Counted from the first letter of the stretch, positions 1-9,944 are shown. The stretch is DNA of 55,625 bases from an uncultured Actinomycetes bacterium (GCA_900314685.1 OMWE01000016.1:1-55625), one strand, 5' to 3'. Notes: generated from the letters alone by a model not told the origin. A program made the numbers and translations.

Positions 1-371
1 GGGTTGTCGGAGTCGTCCTTGCCGTAGGGCACGGACTCGTGCGGGATGTTGGGGATGGCGGCGACGAGGTCGAAGAGCTCCTTCTCCACCGCGGTGCGTT
101 TGTCGTTGAGGTCGGCGATGCGGTCCTTGTTGGCCGTGACCTGGGCCTTTGCGGCCTCGGCCTCGTCCTTCTTGCCCGCCTTCATGAGCTGGCCGATCTC
201 CTTGGACTTGGCGTTGCGGTCGGCCTGCAGCTGCTCGACCTCCACGATGATGGAGCGGCGCTGCTCGTCGAGCTCGAAGAACTTCTCGCGGTCCCAGTGC
301 GCGTTCTGGCGGTCGGCGCAGGACTTGTCGACGACGTCGGGGTTCTCGCGCACGAATTTGATATCGAGCAT
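1..371 (-). CDS. serS: Seryl-tRNA synthetase, N-terminal part (cut by window edge)
   Basis: This is the first 123 codons or so of seryl-tRNA synthetase, which charges tRNA-Ser in the cytoplasm; the gene continues off the left edge. The protein begins MLDIKFVRENPDVVDKSCAD, the characteristic start of bacterial SerRS, followed by the charged helical region (about residues 25-100) that forms the antiparallel coiled-coil arm that grips the long variable arm of tRNA-Ser, then the family motif IPNIPHESVP. An AGAGGA ribosome site lies about 9 bases upstream of the ATG. It is transcribed divergently from the small membrane protein at 474, so 372-473 must hold both promoters. I saw no T-box leader there. 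Catalytic motifs 1-3 lie outside the window. Confidence 0.95.
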   Translation of the reverse strand, partial: MLDIKFVRENPDVVDKSCADRQNAHWDREKFFELDEQRRSIIVEVEQLQADRNAKSKEIGQLMKAGKKDEAEAAKAQVTANKDRIADLNDKRTAVEKELFDLVAAIPNIPHESVPYGKDDSDN

Positions 372-473
372 GCTGGTATATCCTCTCTGTAATCTGTATG
401 CCACGCGAAACCGCAGCAGCACTCCTGAGTATATACTTGTGGGCACTGACTTCGCGAACAGGATGGTTTTCAC

Positions 474-695
474 ATGAGTGGTATCGCAGGTTTCTTCGGA
501 TGGCTCTTTGGCACCAAGCCGGGCGTCTTTACGCTGCTCGGGTGCGGTGTGGTCTTCTTCCTCGTCCTCGCGTGGCGCATGGAGATCAAGACGCGCAAGG
601 AGTACTTCAACCACGAGAAGTCCGAGGACGACTGGGACCTCTTCGACGACGATGACGAGAGCGGCTGGTCCGATTTTGACGAGGACAACAAGTAG
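474..695 (+). CDS. Small single-pass membrane protein, unknown function
   Basis: A 73-residue protein with no family I recognise. Residues 1-14 are short and glycine-rich, residues about 15-34 are a strong hydrophobic segment (FTLLGCGVVFFLVLAW), then comes a short basic stretch (RMEIKTRKEY) and a very acidic tail rich in Asp, Glu and Trp. Positive charge just after the membrane segment suggests the acidic tail is cytoplasmic. The ATG at 474 is preceded by CAGGA at a slightly long spacing. The gene stands alone, divergent from serS, and is followed by the palindromic repeat and array A. Coding is supported by the sensible membrane-protein layout and high-GC codon use; function cannot be assigned. 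Confidence 0.7.
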   Translation: MSGIAGFFGWLFGTKPGVFTLLGCGVVFFLVLAWRMEIKTRKEYFNHEKSEDDWDLFDDDDESGWSDFDEDNK

Positions 696-706
696 GTAGC
701 GGTGGC

Positions 707-735
707 GCGTGACAGGGGACGGGGGACTGTCACGC
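707..735. repeat. GTGACAGGGG palindromic repeat, copy 1
   Basis: A 29-base element with perfect 9-base arms, GCGTGACAG and CTGTCACGC, enclosing a G-rich loop (GGGACGGGGGA). The same element recurs at 21992-22020 (rearranged) and twice at 53141-53195 inside a gene. It lies 12 bases after the stop of the small membrane protein. The G-runs could form a quadruplex; there is no T-run typical of an intrinsic terminator. Confidence 0.75.
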
Positions 736-805
736 AACGAGCTAAGCACAGTACGTAGGTGTAGGCGCGCAGCACGGCCCGCATGATCGCGCCCGGCGTG
801 TGGTC

Positions 806-850
806 CCCGGTCGTTGAGTTCCCGGTCGTTGAGTTCCCGGTCGTTGAGCG
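806..850. repeat. Three tandem 15-bp repeats
   Basis: Three head-to-tail copies of CCCGGTCGTTGAGTT (806-820, 821-835, 836-850, the last ending GCG). They lie in the gene-free stretch 696-1607. Function unknown; such short tandem repeats usually arise by slippage. Confidence 0.85.
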
Positions 851-965
851 GCGGGCATGCGGCTCTTGGTCGCTGGGTATTGCCTGCATCCACCGCCACG
901 CGAGGCATCGTCGCCACGCGAAACACAGCCGTCGCTGCGGGGCATCGTCGTGCGTAACATCGCCG

Positions 966-1467
966 TCGTACACCAACCGCCTCATATAGCCGTTTCAGAT
1001 ACCGACACCCTGTTTCGTGTACGAATTCATCCATTCGCCAACGTCGCATTCGTACATCAACTCGCCCATCTGGCGCTTTTTCCTCACGAGACCCAAACTC
1101 GTGCACGATTTCAGCGGCAGACATGGGAGGAATTCGTACACCAGCTGCCCTTCTTTGCCGTTTTTCAATCTACTGGCTAGGTTCATGTACGATTGCCCGC
1201 CAACGCCCATGGCGGGGACCTGCCTGACTTTGATGCCGAACGTACACGAAGCGCCCTTCTTCGCCGCATATCCGGCTGAAGGCTCATCTCGTGTACGATT
1301 ACCCGCGGGCGTATCGGTCGGGATCCCGCCCGCCCAAACGCGAAACGTACATGAACCCACCTTTTCTAGCCTGATTTCCCTCGACAGGGCTACTCGTGTA
1401 CGTTCGTCTTTCCTACGCCGTCTTGCTGCACCTCTTGGGCGGACCTGACGGCGAAGCATTCGTACAC
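966..1467. repeat. Array A: phased inverted-repeat units, core TCGTACAC / GTGTACGA
   Basis: Five units, each opening with a TCGTACAC-like half and closing with its inverse GTGTACGA. Left halves start at 966, 1050, 1134, 1240, 1345; right halves start at 1017, 1101, 1185, 1291, 1396. Every left-to-right distance is exactly 51 bases. A sixth left half (1460) lacks a partner. Units are 59 bases. Behind the left half there is a weaker shared block resembling CAGCTGCCCTTCTTTGCCG. Linkers are 25, 25, 47, 46 and 56 bases and not alike. Left-half periods are 84, 84, 106, 105, 115. The array lies between the small membrane protein and the kinase operon. I found no believable gene in it, and the rest of 696-1607 holds only the two repeats listed separately. 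Confidence 0.85.
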
Positions 1468-1607
1468 GAGTGGTCACCCTCATGGGGATAGGGTGCAGTT
1501 GTATAGGCGCGGGGTCCGCGTGGTAGAATTTGCAGCCAAGACATGCATCCGCACGCCAAGACATGCCGCCGCAAAATTGCAGCTCAAACGACCAGAAGGA
1601 GGCGCGC

Positions 1608-3611
1608 GTGCCCGATCACATGCATACGAGGCAGCGCTACGCCTCCTCCGACCTGGGCGAGAGCCTGGGCCTGGCCAGCGAGCAGGTCCGCCGCGCGCCC
1701 GAATATATCCTGCGTCGATACACCGTGCTCGGCAGCTGCGGCACGGGCGGCTTCGGCACCGTGCTCGAGTGCTGGGACACCCGCCTGCAGCGCCGCGTCG
1801 CGATCAAACGCATGCCGCTCGCCGCGGAGAAGACAAGCGTTGTCGCAGGCGGTGGGGCCGGCGCGTCGGGGGATGCAGCCAGGGGCTCCGCTGGTGGAGC
1901 CGGCGGCGCCGGAATCGCGGGCGGCATCGGTATAGCAGGTGGCGCCGGAATCGCGGGTGGCGCAGGCGCGCAGCGGGGCGCAGCAGCCGCCACCATCGTC
2001 GCAGGTCAGGAGAACCTCTCCACCATCAGCGAGGCCCTGGGCGAGGCACGCACCGCGAGCCGGCTCGAGCACCCGGGCATCGTCACCGTGCACGACTTCG
2101 AGGTCGACCGCGGCGTCGCCTACCTGGTGATGGAGTACGTGGACGGCATGACCCTCACCGAGCTGCTCACCCGCGTGGAGGGCGGCACGCTCACCCACGA
2201 CGAGTGCGCCTACCTCGCGCAGCAGCTGGGCGAGGCGCTCGGCTTCGCACACGAGCACGGCGTGCTCCACCTGGACATCAAGCCCTCAAACATCATGTTT
2301 ACCAGCGACGGCAAGGTCAAGCTCTGCGACTTCGGCATGGCCACGCTGGCCTCGGCTGCGGGCTACGCCGACGCGCGCGGCGGCACCGTGGGCTACATGC
2401 CGCCCGAGCAGATCCGCGGCGAGCTGGTCGACGAGCGCACCGATATCTTCTCGCTCGCCGTGGTGCTCTACCAGGCACTTTTTGGCTACGACCCCTTCCT
2501 CGCGCCGACGGCGGAGCAGTCGCTCGCCCTGATCGACCGCGGCCCCAAGCCCAAACCCTCCAAGGCCGACCCCTACCTCGCTGGCATCACCGAGGAGACC
2601 CTGCTCGCCTGCCTCTCCCCCGACCCGGGCGCCCGCCCGACCAACGCGGCCGAGGTGGGCAACGACCTCGCCTTCGGCCTCGGCGACCCCGACGAGGGCG
2701 CCGCCTCGATCGCCGACCTCACCGGCCAGGCGGCGGGCGACGAGGACGACGAGGACGCCTGGCAGGGCGAACGCCTGCCGCTCTCGGTCCGCTTCCCGTG
2801 GGCATATCCGCTGCTTATCCGCCTGTGCACGGGCCTGGCGGCTGGGGCTTGCGCCTACTCGCTGGCGCCGTACGCCCTCCCGGGGGAAGACATACCTGCG
2901 CAGCTTGCGGCCCTTGTCGTGGGCGCGGCAGGCGCGGCCTGGACCCCGCTCGCGAGCGCCGCGACGCTGCTGCTCTTCGCGATGGCGCTGGTCGCAAGCT
3001 CGTCGGCTGGCGCAGCAGGCTATGGCGCTATCCTGCTCGCGGGCATCGCGCTAGCGCTGGGCGCCGTCTGGTGGCTCCGCACGCGCAAAGACAAACCCGC
3101 CGCCCTCGCCCTGCTCGTGGCACCGGCGCTGGCCCAGCCCGCAGCCGCGGCCGCCGTCGCAGGCGCCACCCTGACCCCGGTCAAGGCTGCGGCAACCGCC
3201 ACCCTCGCCTGGGCCGCCGCCCGCCTGGTGCCCGCACTCGCCCAGCGCGCCTTCGCCTCGTCGTTGCTCGTAGAGGCCCTGACCAGCGCGTTCGTCTTAC
3301 CCGGGCCTGCGGCCTGCGCTATATCCTGCGCGGGCGTCGCTGCTGGCGCGGCTATAGCGGCGGCCGTCACGAGGTCGGACGCGTCCGGCACGCGGTCGGG
3401 CGGCAGCGTCGCGCGCGGCGTCGTGGGCCAGGCGCTTGCCGCGGCCGTCGTGGTCGCCGCCCAACTGTTCGCCGCTCGTCTGGAGAATGGCGGTATATGG
3501 CCCGCCCCCGCGTGGTCGACCGTGGGTGTTGCGGTAACCTTAGGTAGTTTTGTCTGCATCGCGCTCGCGCTTCGCGGCCCGCGCGACCCGGACGGAGAGG
3601 ACGAGGACTGA
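1608..3611 (+). CDS. Membrane Ser/Thr protein kinase with Gly/Ala-rich insert in the N-lobe
   Basis: A 667-residue eukaryotic-like kinase, first gene of the envelope signalling locus. The GTG start at 1608 is chosen because AGGAGG lies 5 bases upstream. The glycine loop is GTGGFG (46-50) and the ATP lysine is in VAIK (K67). A Gly/Ala-rich insert of about 60 residues (roughly 78-135) separates this from the helix-C region, which is unusual. The catalytic loop is HLDIKPSN (D223), with Leu for the usual Arg of HRD; D241 starts DFG; the P+1 region reads PPEQIRGE. After about residue 385 come several Ala-rich hydrophobic segments and an acidic end (DPDGEDED). There are no PASTA repeats. By position it is the counterpart of mycobacterial PknA, but its C-terminal membrane region differs. 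An HRD arginine loss often alters activation-loop dependence; activity is not proven. Confidence 0.9.
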   Translation: MPDHMHTRQRYASSDLGESLGLASEQVRRAPEYILRRYTVLGSCGTGGFGTVLECWDTRLQRRVAIKRMPLAAEKTSVVAGGGAGASGDAARGSAGGAGGAGIAGGIGIAGGAGIAGGAGAQRGAAAATIVAGQENLSTISEALGEARTASRLEHPGIVTVHDFEVDRGVAYLVMEYVDGMTLTELLTRVEGGTLTHDECAYLAQQLGEALGFAHEHGVLHLDIKPSNIMFTSDGKVKLCDFGMATLASAAGYADARGGTVGYMPPEQIRGELVDERTDIFSLAVVLYQALFGYDPFLAPTAEQSLALIDRGPKPKPSKADPYLAGITEETLLACLSPDPGARPTNAAEVGNDLAFGLGDPDEGAASIADLTGQAAGDEDDEDAWQGERLPLSVRFPWAYPLLIRLCTGLAAGACAYSLAPYALPGEDIPAQLAALVVGAAGAAWTPLASAATLLLFAMALVASSSAGAAGYGAILLAGIALALGAVWWLRTRKDKPAALALLVAPALAQPAAAAAVAGATLTPVKAAATATLAWAAARLVPALAQRAFASSLLVEALTSAFVLPGPAACAISCAGVAAGAAIAAAVTRSDASGTRSGGSVARGVVGQALAAAVVVAAQLFAARLENGGIWPAPAWSTVGVAVTLGSFVCIALALRGPRDPDGEDED

Positions 3612-3612
3612 T

Positions 3613-4914
3613 ATGAACGTCATCAAGACCTTTGAACAGCGCATGAATGACGCCTTCGGCGCCGCGCCGCAGGGCTTCACCGCGCCCATTTCCTTCAAGA
3701 AGCTGGCCAAACGCGCCGTCCGCGAGATGGAGAGCGAGACCTTTGTCGTCGACGGCGTGGACACCGCCCCGGCGCTCTACACGATCCTGGTGGCCTCGGC
3801 GGACGACGACGCCATGCGCCCGCTGTACCCGCAGATCACCCGCGAGATCAGCTCGTTTGTGCAGGCGGAGGGCACCAACCGCGGCTACCGTTTCGTCGGC
3901 AAGCCGCTCGCGCGCTTCATGGTGGACCCGTCGCTGCGCAGCGGCCGCTTCGCCGTCTTTGCCGAAAACGTCGACGCCCGCACCCTGGGCGGCCTGCGCG
4001 CGGAGGAGGAGGCGTTCCTCTCCGGCGCGTCCGTGGTGGGCGGCGCCGCATCCAGCGTCGTGGGCGCCGTGAGCAGCAATTCCCCGCTCTCCGTGACCCC
4101 GGCGCCCAAGGCGGCCAAGCCGTCCCGCCGCGCCCGCAAGGCCAAGAAGACAAACGCGGCGGCCGACACCGTGATGCCCGTCGCCAGCGGGACCGTCGCG
4201 CCCGTTGCCGGCGCGGATGTGGTGCCCGTCGTCGACGCACCCGCGGCAGACGACGCACCCGCTACGCCCGCCGCCGACCAGGTCCCGGCGCCCGTCCCCG
4301 ACGTGCCCCTGACCCCGGTGCCCGAGATCAGCGCCCCCGGCATCCGCGAGATTCCCGTCACCGACCCGGCCGACGTCCCGCCCGCGCAGGGCGAGCTGTC
4401 CGACGACTCCGTGGGTCTCGGCGTGATTCCCAGCGACTTCATCGACAGCCAGTACATCGAGCTCGCGCAGAGCCAGGCGGCGGCTGCACCCGCCCCCGCC
4501 CCCATGCCCGCGCCCGCTCCCGCGCCGGCACCCACACCCCAGCGCATCCCCGCGACCCAACGCCGCCCGATGGTAGGCGCGCACGCCGCCCCCGCCCCCG
4601 CTCACGCCGCCCCCGCGCGCATGACCCCCGCAACCTGCGTCCTCATCGACCACCAGTCCGGCCGCCAGTACACCGCGACCGCCCCCGGCGCGATGATCGG
4701 CCGCGAGCGCAGCCAGGGCGGCATCGTCCTGCGCGACCCCAACGTCTCGCGCCGCCATGCGCAGCTGAGCTTCGACGGCCGCAGCTGGCACATCCGCGAC
4801 CTGCAGTCCACCAACGGCACCCTCGTCAACGACGTCGACATCGACGAGTGCGCCCTGCGCGACGGCGACCTGATCACCGTCGGCCTCATGAACCTCGAGT
4901 TCCGGGAGGGCTGA
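3613..4914 (+). CDS. fhaA: FHA-domain protein with DUF3662 (FhaA-like)
   Basis: A 433-residue cytoplasmic phosphothreonine-binding protein. Residues 1-125 match the DUF3662 domain of mycobacterial FhaA (start MNVIKTFEQRMNDAFG); residues about 150-340 are a low-complexity Pro/Ala linker; residues about 340-433 are an FHA domain with the expected GRERS, VSRRHAQL and STNGTLVN motifs that form the phosphothreonine pocket. In mycobacteria FhaA is a PknB substrate that binds phosphorylated MviN and tunes late peptidoglycan synthesis; the same role is inferred here from domains and location. The start ATG lies one base after the stop of the kinase gene, and its stop overlaps the next start, so translation is probably coupled. 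Confidence 0.93.
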   Translation: MNVIKTFEQRMNDAFGAAPQGFTAPISFKKLAKRAVREMESETFVVDGVDTAPALYTILVASADDDAMRPLYPQITREISSFVQAEGTNRGYRFVGKPLARFMVDPSLRSGRFAVFAENVDARTLGGLRAEEEAFLSGASVVGGAASSVVGAVSSNSPLSVTPAPKAAKPSRRARKAKKTNAAADTVMPVASGTVAPVAGADVVPVVDAPAADDAPATPAADQVPAPVPDVPLTPVPEISAPGIREIPVTDPADVPPAQGELSDDSVGLGVIPSDFIDSQYIELAQSQAAAAPAPAPMPAPAPAPAPTPQRIPATQRRPMVGAHAAPAPAHAAPARMTPATCVLIDHQSGRQYTATAPGAMIGRERSQGGIVLRDPNVSRRHAQLSFDGRSWHIRDLQSTNGTLVNDVDIDECALRDGDLITVGLMNLEFREG

Positions 4915-5327
4915 TGATCGACCTCGTCCTCTTCATCGGGCGGATCCTGCTGGTCGCGCTCCTGTATGTCTTCCTCTTCGTCACCATGCGCACGGGCATC
5001 GGCCTGGTGCGCGGCCAGCGCCGCGACGCGGCAATCTGGTCCGTCGACGTCGAGAAGGGCCCCGCCGGCCTGCGCGGCCTGCACGTGGACATCCTGGGCC
5101 CGGTCGTGATCGGCCGCGCGCCCAGCTCCGACATCGTGATCGACGAGCCCTACGTCTCGGCCAACCACGCGCGCTACACCCTGCAGGGCCCCGCGCTGGT
5201 GCTCGAGGACCTGGGCTCCACCAACGGCACCCTCGTCAACGGCCACCCGATCGACCAGCCCGTCACCCTGCGCGACGAGGACGAGGTCCAGGTCGGCGAC
5301 GCCATCATGCGCATCAGCAGGCGTTAA
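4914..5327 (+). CDS. fhaB: Membrane-anchored FHA-domain protein (FhaB/FipA-like)
   Basis: A 137-residue protein with an N-terminal membrane segment (about residues 3-25, IDLVLFIGRILLVALLYVFLF over 20 residues) and a cytoplasmic FHA domain (about 55-137) with GRAPSSDIVI, VSANHARY and STNGTLVN motifs. Its start overlaps the fhaA stop in TGATG and has GGGAGGG just upstream. This matches mycobacterial FhaB/FipA, a single-pass FHA protein that links kinase signalling to the FtsZ/FtsQ division machinery. Size and layout are typical of the family. Nothing looks damaged. Confidence 0.93.
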   Translation: MIDLVLFIGRILLVALLYVFLFVTMRTGIGLVRGQRRDAAIWSVDVEKGPAGLRGLHVDILGPVVIGRAPSSDIVIDEPYVSANHARYTLQGPALVLEDLGSTNGTLVNGHPIDQPVTLRDEDEVQVGDAIMRISRR

Positions 5328-5336
5328 GGGGCCTCC

Positions 5337-6851
5337 ATGGGACACTACGACTCCACAGACGACACGCTGCGCGACGCGGTCGGCCACGAGGACCACGACA
5401 CGGTGCCGTACGTCTACGCGGACGATTCCGTCGAAGACAAACCTGCGGGCCCGGTGCCCGCCGGCGACGTGCCCGCTGTGGACCCGCACGTCCCGAGCGA
5501 CCGCCCGTATGAGAAGACGGACGAGGCCGTCGAAGCTCCGCACGGCCTGGACGACCGTCCCTACGAGCCGCACGAGCAGCACGCATCCGAGTACTCCCGC
5601 GTCGTGGAAGAGGCGCCCGCGCCCGTCGCGAGCCCCGGCCACGACGCCGCGATCGACGTCGAGTCCCGCGAGGACTCCGAGGCCCTCTCGGGCCATACCA
5701 GCCGCCTCGCCTGGGGCATCCGCTCCGACGTGGGCCTGGTCCGCAGCCACAACGAGGACTCTTACCTCGCCCGTGCGCCCCTCTTCGCCGTGTGTGACGG
5801 CATGGGCGGCCACGCCGCCGGCGAGGTGGCGAGCTCGATCGCCGTGCAGACGCTGGCCGAGGAGGCCCCCGCCACCGCCGACGACATCCTGCTGGGCGCC
5901 GCCGTCGAGAGCGCCAACGCGGCCGTGATCCGCGGCGCCACCGAGGGCGTAGGCAAGCCGGGCATGGGCTCCACCTGCACCTGCGCGATCATCGACGGCA
6001 ACCACATGGCAATCGCCCACGTCGGCGACTCGCGCCTCTACCTCCTGCACGCCGGCACGCTCGTCCGCCTGACCCACGACCACTCCTACGTGGAGGAGCT
6101 CGTGGACGCCGGCGAGATCACCGCCGACGAGGCCCGCGTACACCCGTCGCGCTCCGTGATCACGCGCGCGCTCGGCTCGGACCCGGACATGTACGCCGAC
6201 CACTTCACGCTCAACGTCTCCGCGGGCGACCGCGTGATCATCTGCTCCGACGGCCTGTCGGGCATGGTCGAGGACTCGCTGATGGAGGGTATCGCCGTCT
6301 CCACGGCCACCCCGCAGCAGGCCGCGGACACGCTGGTCAGCGAGGCGCTCGCCGCAGGCGGCCACGACAACGTGACCGTGGTCGTGGTAGACGTCCTCGA
6401 CGACGGCCTGGCCGAGACCCACCGCGCGCACCGCATGCGCCGGCTCTCCTTCATCGTCCTGTCCATCCTCGCGACGCTGGCGGTGCTGACCGGCCTCACG
6501 ATGCTGTATGTGAGCTCGTCCTGGTACCTGGGCGCAAACGACGGCAAGGTCGCCATCTACCACGGCGTGAACAGCAGCTTTGCGGGCATCCAGCTCTCGG
6601 GGCTCGACACGCAGACCTCGGTCGCCGTGGACGACCTGCCGCAGACGGTGCAGGAGCACCTGCAGGAGGGCATCTCAGTGAGCTCCGCCGACGAGGCGCG
6701 CCAGGTTGTCGACGACTACCGCGCGCAGATCGACGCGGATAAGACAAACGCGGCGCAGACAGCTCAGACCGTGAGCGGCGAGGACTCGGATGCCGCCGAC
6801 GGGACTGCCGCCGGTGGCGATGCCGGCGCGACCGAAGGAGGCGAGGCCTGA
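5337..6851 (+). CDS. pstP: PP2C-type protein phosphatase (PstP/PrpC-like), membrane-anchored
   Basis: A 504-residue Ser/Thr phosphatase that reverses the kinases of this locus. Residues 1-120 are an acidic, low-complexity N-terminal extension not usual in PstP. The PP2C domain (about 122-365) shows the metal-binding motifs in order: [54 protein letters not shown] and GGHDNVTVV. Residues about 370-392 form a membrane segment, followed by an external tail of about 110 residues rich in Ala, Gly, Asp and Glu. Its stop overlaps the start of the next gene (TGATG). The opposing kinases flank it, as in mycobacteria. Confidence 0.95.
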   Translation: MGHYDSTDDTLRDAVGHEDHDTVPYVYADDSVEDKPAGPVPAGDVPAVDPHVPSDRPYEKTDEAVEAPHGLDDRPYEPHEQHASEYSRVVEEAPAPVASPGHDAAIDVESREDSEALSGHTSRLAWGIRSDVGLVRSHNEDSYLARAPLFAVCDGMGGHAAGEVASSIAVQTLAEEAPATADDILLGAAVESANAAVIRGATEGVGKPGMGSTCTCAIIDGNHMAIAHVGDSRLYLLHAGTLVRLTHDHSYVEELVDAGEITADEARVHPSRSVITRALGSDPDMYADHFTLNVSAGDRVIICSDGLSGMVEDSLMEGIAVSTATPQQAADTLVSEALAAGGHDNVTVVVVDVLDDGLAETHRAHRMRRLSFIVLSILATLAVLTGLTMLYVSSSWYLGANDGKVAIYHGVNSSFAGIQLSGLDTQTSVAVDDLPQTVQEHLQEGISVSSADEARQVVDDYRAQIDADKTNAAQTAQTVSGEDSDAADGTAAGGDAGATEGGEA

Positions 6852-9721
6852 TGAACGCGCGCTCCATCAACACGCGCCGCAACACCGAGCTCATGCTGCT
6901 GATCCTCGCGGCCGTCCCCGTGCTCCTGCTCTACGCGATGTACCTCACCAACATGCAGGTGGCGCTCTCGTTCTCCTCGCTGTCGGTGCCCATCGGGCTT
7001 TTCGGCGCCTTTACCGTCGCCCACCTCGCGATCCGCAAGCTGGCGCCGGGCGCCGACCCCGCGATCCTGCCGCTCGTCTTTTTGCTGTCGGGCGTGGGCA
7101 TCACCTTTGTGACCCGCCTGGCACCCGACCTCGCGACGGGCCAGGTCATGTGGCTCTTCCTCTCGGTCGCGGCCATGGTCGCCACGCTGGTCCTCGTGCC
7201 CAACCTGGACGACCTCGCGCAGTACAAGTTCACCATCGGCATCGCCGGCGTGGCGCTGCTGCTGCTCCCGATGCTCATCGGCAAGGAGATCTCGGGCTCC
7301 AAGCTGTGGATCCAGCTCGGCCCCTTCTCCTTCCAGCCGGGCGAGCTGGCCAAGATCCTGATCACGCTCTTCTTGGCCGCCTACTTTGCCGAGAATAGGG
7401 AGATGCTGTCCGCCTCGTCCCTCAAGGTCGGACCGCTGTCGCTGCCGCGTCCGCGCATGCTCGCACCGATGCTGGTCATGTGGGGCCTCTCGCTGCTGGT
7501 CGTGGTCTTTGAGCGCGACCTGGGCAGCGCCCTGCTCTTCTTTACCTTCTTTGTGATCATGCTGTACGTGTGCACCGGCCGCGTGAGCTACGTGATCTTC
7601 TTTGCGCTGATGCTCGCGGTGGGCGGTGTGTTTTGCTACCACTTCTTCAGCCACGTCCAGACGCGCGTCCAGATCTGGCTCGACCCCTTCATTGACCCCA
7701 GCAACAAGGGCCTGCAGATCGTGCAGTCCCTCTACTCCCTGGCCGACGGCGGCATGGTCGGCACCGGCATCGGCAAGGGCCTGCCCCGCCTGATCCCCGT
7801 AGTCGAGTCCGACTTCATCTTCTCCGCAATCGGCGAGGAGATGGGCCTCCTGGGCGGGTCGGCTGTCCTGATCTGCTACCTGCTGCTGGCGGTGCGCGGC
7901 CTGTCCACCGCGGCGCGCGCCAAGTCGGACGTGTCCGCCTTCACCGCGGTCGGCCTGACCTCCGCGATTGTCGTGCAGGCCTTCCTGATCGTGGGTGGCG
8001 TCACCAAGCTGCTGCCGCTGACGGGCGTCACCCTGCCCTTCATGAGCCAGGGCGGCAGCTCGCTGCTGGCCAGCTTCATCATCGTGGGCCTGCTGCTGCG
8101 CTGCGGCGACGAGGCCACCGGCCACGGCGCCGAGGTCGCGGCGGCCGACACCGGCACGCCCAGCCCCATCTTCACCCGCACCCGCTCCGGCCGGCGCGAG
8201 GCCATCGTCCAGGGCGCGCACGCCCGCGGCAGCTTCCGCATGAATACTCCCGAGTCCGGCGTGCTGGGCCGCGTCGCCCTCTCCAAGCGCCTGGTGGTCG
8301 TGGTGACCGTCTTTGCCCTGATGATCGCTGCGCTGATCACCAACCTCACCTACATCCAGGTGGTCCGTGCCGACGACCTGCAAAACATGCGCAACAACAA
8401 CCACACCATCGCCAAGTCCGAGCACATCCAGCGCGGCGCCATCCTCACGTCCGACGGCGTGACGCTGGCCGAGTCCGTGGCGCAGGAAGACGGCACCTAC
8501 GTCCGCAGCTACCCGCAGGGGTCGCTCGCCGCGCACACCGTGGGCTACCTCTCCACGCAGTACGGCGCGACGGGCGTCGAGGCTCGCGCCAACGACATCC
8601 TGACCGGGCACGCCGACTTCTCCACCTGGCAGAATGCGCTGATGTCGCTGGCGGGCGTGCAGACGCCGGGCTCCTCCGTGGTCCTCACGCTCAACTCGCA
8701 GATGCAGCGCGCGGCCGAGCAGGCGCTCGCCGGCTACACCGGCGCCATCGTCGTGCTCGACCCGACCACCGGCGCCGTGTTGGCCAAGGCCTCCACGCCC
8801 AGCTACGACTACGAGGACGTGGGCTCGCTCATCTCCTCCGGCAGCTCCGGCGGCCCGCTGCTCGATCGCGCGACGCAGTCCCTCTACACGCCGGGATCCA
8901 CCTTCAAGACGGTCTCTCTCGCCGCGGCCCTCGAGTCGGGCACCGCCACGCTGGACTCCAGCTACGACGCGCCCTCCTCGATCGAGATCGGCGGCGGCAA
9001 GGTCACCAACTACGAGGACGAGGGCTGGGACTCGCTCACGCTCCAGGAGGCCTACGCGCACTCGGCCAACACGGTCTTTGCGCAGGTCGGCGACCAGCTC
9101 GGGGCCGACGCGCTCGTGCGCTACGCCAACGGGTTCGGCTACGGCACCGACCTCGGCCAGGACTTCAACACCACCGCGTCGCTGATGCCCGAACCCTCCG
9201 AGATGACCGAGTGGGAGACCGCGTGGGCCGCCGTCGGCCAGCCGGTCGGCCAGCACACGAGCCCCGCCGGCCCGCAGACCACCGTGATGCAAAACGCCGT
9301 GGTCGCCGCCACGATCGCCAACGGCGGCATCGCCATGAACCCCTACGTGATCGACCACGTGCTCACGCCCGAGGGCACCGAGATGGACGCCACCGCGCCG
9401 CGCGCGCTCGGCCAGGCCGTCTCCCCCCAGACGGCAACCCAGGTCGGTCAGGCCATGCTCGACGTCGTGGAGTCCGGCACCGGCAGCGCGGCCGCGGTCA
9501 GCGGCGTGCAGGTCGCCGGCAAGACGGGCACGGCCGAGACCAGCCAGTCCACGGCCAACTCGCTCTTCATCGGCTTCGCGCCGTACGACACGCCGACGCT
9601 CGCGATCTCGGTCGTGATCGAGCAGACCGAGCCCAACCGCTCGGTGCACGGCGTCGCCGCCCAGGTGGCGGGCCAGGTGCTCGCGAGCTGCCTGGCGGTG
9701 CAGGCCGCAGGGGCGAGCTGA
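6851..9721 (+). CDS. SEDS glycosyltransferase fused to class B penicillin-binding protein
   Basis: A single 956-residue frame joins two proteins that are normally separate. Residues 1-430 are a RodA/FtsW-type SEDS polymerase with about ten membrane segments and the typical [24 protein letters not shown] motif. Residues from about 464 form a class B transpeptidase: membrane anchor (about 475-495), a short pedestal region, then SxxK (STFK, S683), SxN (SAN, S738) and KTG (K891). M464 aligns with the normal PBP start, but no good ribosome site precedes it and there is no stop or frameshift between the halves. Mycobacteria have rodA and pbpA side by side in this order, so the fusion likely arose by loss of the intervening stop. 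It would polymerise and crosslink glycan strands as one fixed enzyme. Confidence 0.92.
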   Translation: MNARSINTRRNTELMLLILAAVPVLLLYAMYLTNMQVALSFSSLSVPIGLFGAFTVAHLAIRKLAPGADPAILPLVFLLSGVGITFVTRLAPDLATGQVMWLFLSVAAMVATLVLVPNLDDLAQYKFTIGIAGVALLLLPMLIGKEISGSKLWIQLGPFSFQPGELAKILITLFLAAYFAENREMLSASSLKVGPLSLPRPRMLAPMLVMWGLSLLVVVFERDLGSALLFFTFFVIMLYVCTGRVSYVIFFALMLAVGGVFCYHFFSHVQTRVQIWLDPFIDPSNKGLQIVQSLYSLADGGMVGTGIGKGLPRLIPVVESDFIFSAIGEEMGLLGGSAVLICYLLLAVRGLSTAARAKSDVSAFTAVGLTSAIVVQAFLIVGGVTKLLPLTGVTLPFMSQGGSSLLASFIIVGLLLRCGDEATGHGAEVAAADTGTPSPIFTRTRSGRREAIVQGAHARGSFRMNTPESGVLGRVALSKRLVVVVTVFALMIAALITNLTYIQVVRADDLQNMRNNNHTIAKSEHIQRGAILTSDGVTLAESVAQEDGTYVRSYPQGSLAAHTVGYLSTQYGATGVEARANDILTGHADFSTWQNALMSLAGVQTPGSSVVLTLNSQMQRAAEQALAGYTGAIVVLDPTTGAVLAKASTPSYDYEDVGSLISSGSSGGPLLDRATQSLYTPGSTFKTVSLAAALESGTATLDSSYDAPSSIEIGGGKVTNYEDEGWDSLTLQEAYAHSANTVFAQVGDQLGADALVRYANGFGYGTDLGQDFNTTASLMPEPSEMTEWETAWAAVGQPVGQHTSPAGPQTTVMQNAVVAATIANGGIAMNPYVIDHVLTPEGTEMDATAPRALGQAVSPQTATQVGQAMLDVVESGTGSAAAVSGVQVAGKTGTAETSQSTANSLFIGFAPYDTPTLAISVVIEQTEPNRSVHGVAAQVAGQVLASCLAVQAAGAS

Positions 9722-9944
9722 TGAGGGGCGGCCGGGACATGCGTCCGGGCCGCGAACACTGACGATGCGGCCGGTCACCCCGACGGCCGCGGACCACGAC
9801 GGGCGGCCGGGCACCATGGGCCGCGGTAAGACACACACGGCGGAGGTGCGAGCGGCACGTTCGTCTTCGCAAAGCAGGGCGCACACCCTGCGACCGATAT
9901 ACGCAAGCGTGGCGGGGGCCATGAGGTGGGAAAGGGAGAAATAG

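Noticed and set aside
707..735. Palindrome as the terminator of the small membrane protein gene
   Set aside because: Placement fits, but there is no T-run and the same element also occurs inside a coding sequence, so it is treated as a dispersed repeat.
966..1467. CRISPR array
   Set aside because: Unit interiors differ strongly, ends are inverted rather than direct, spacing of linkers varies from 25 to 56 bases and no cas genes are in the window.
995..1564. Overlapping open frames of 140-190 codons on both strands within array A
   Set aside because: They are kept open by the repeated half-sites and GC-rich sequence; their repeats (VYEF, NVHE) only mirror the DNA repeat, they lack ribosome sites and match no family.
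4602..6659. Very long minus-strand frame antisense to the FHA and phosphatase genes
   Set aside because: A shadow of high-GC codon bias; the plus strand has clear family motifs and coupled starts.
8200..8260. Separate pbpA gene starting at 8240
   Set aside because: The ATG at 8240 is in frame with the upstream SEDS part, there is no stop between them and no ribosome site, so one fused gene is the simplest reading.
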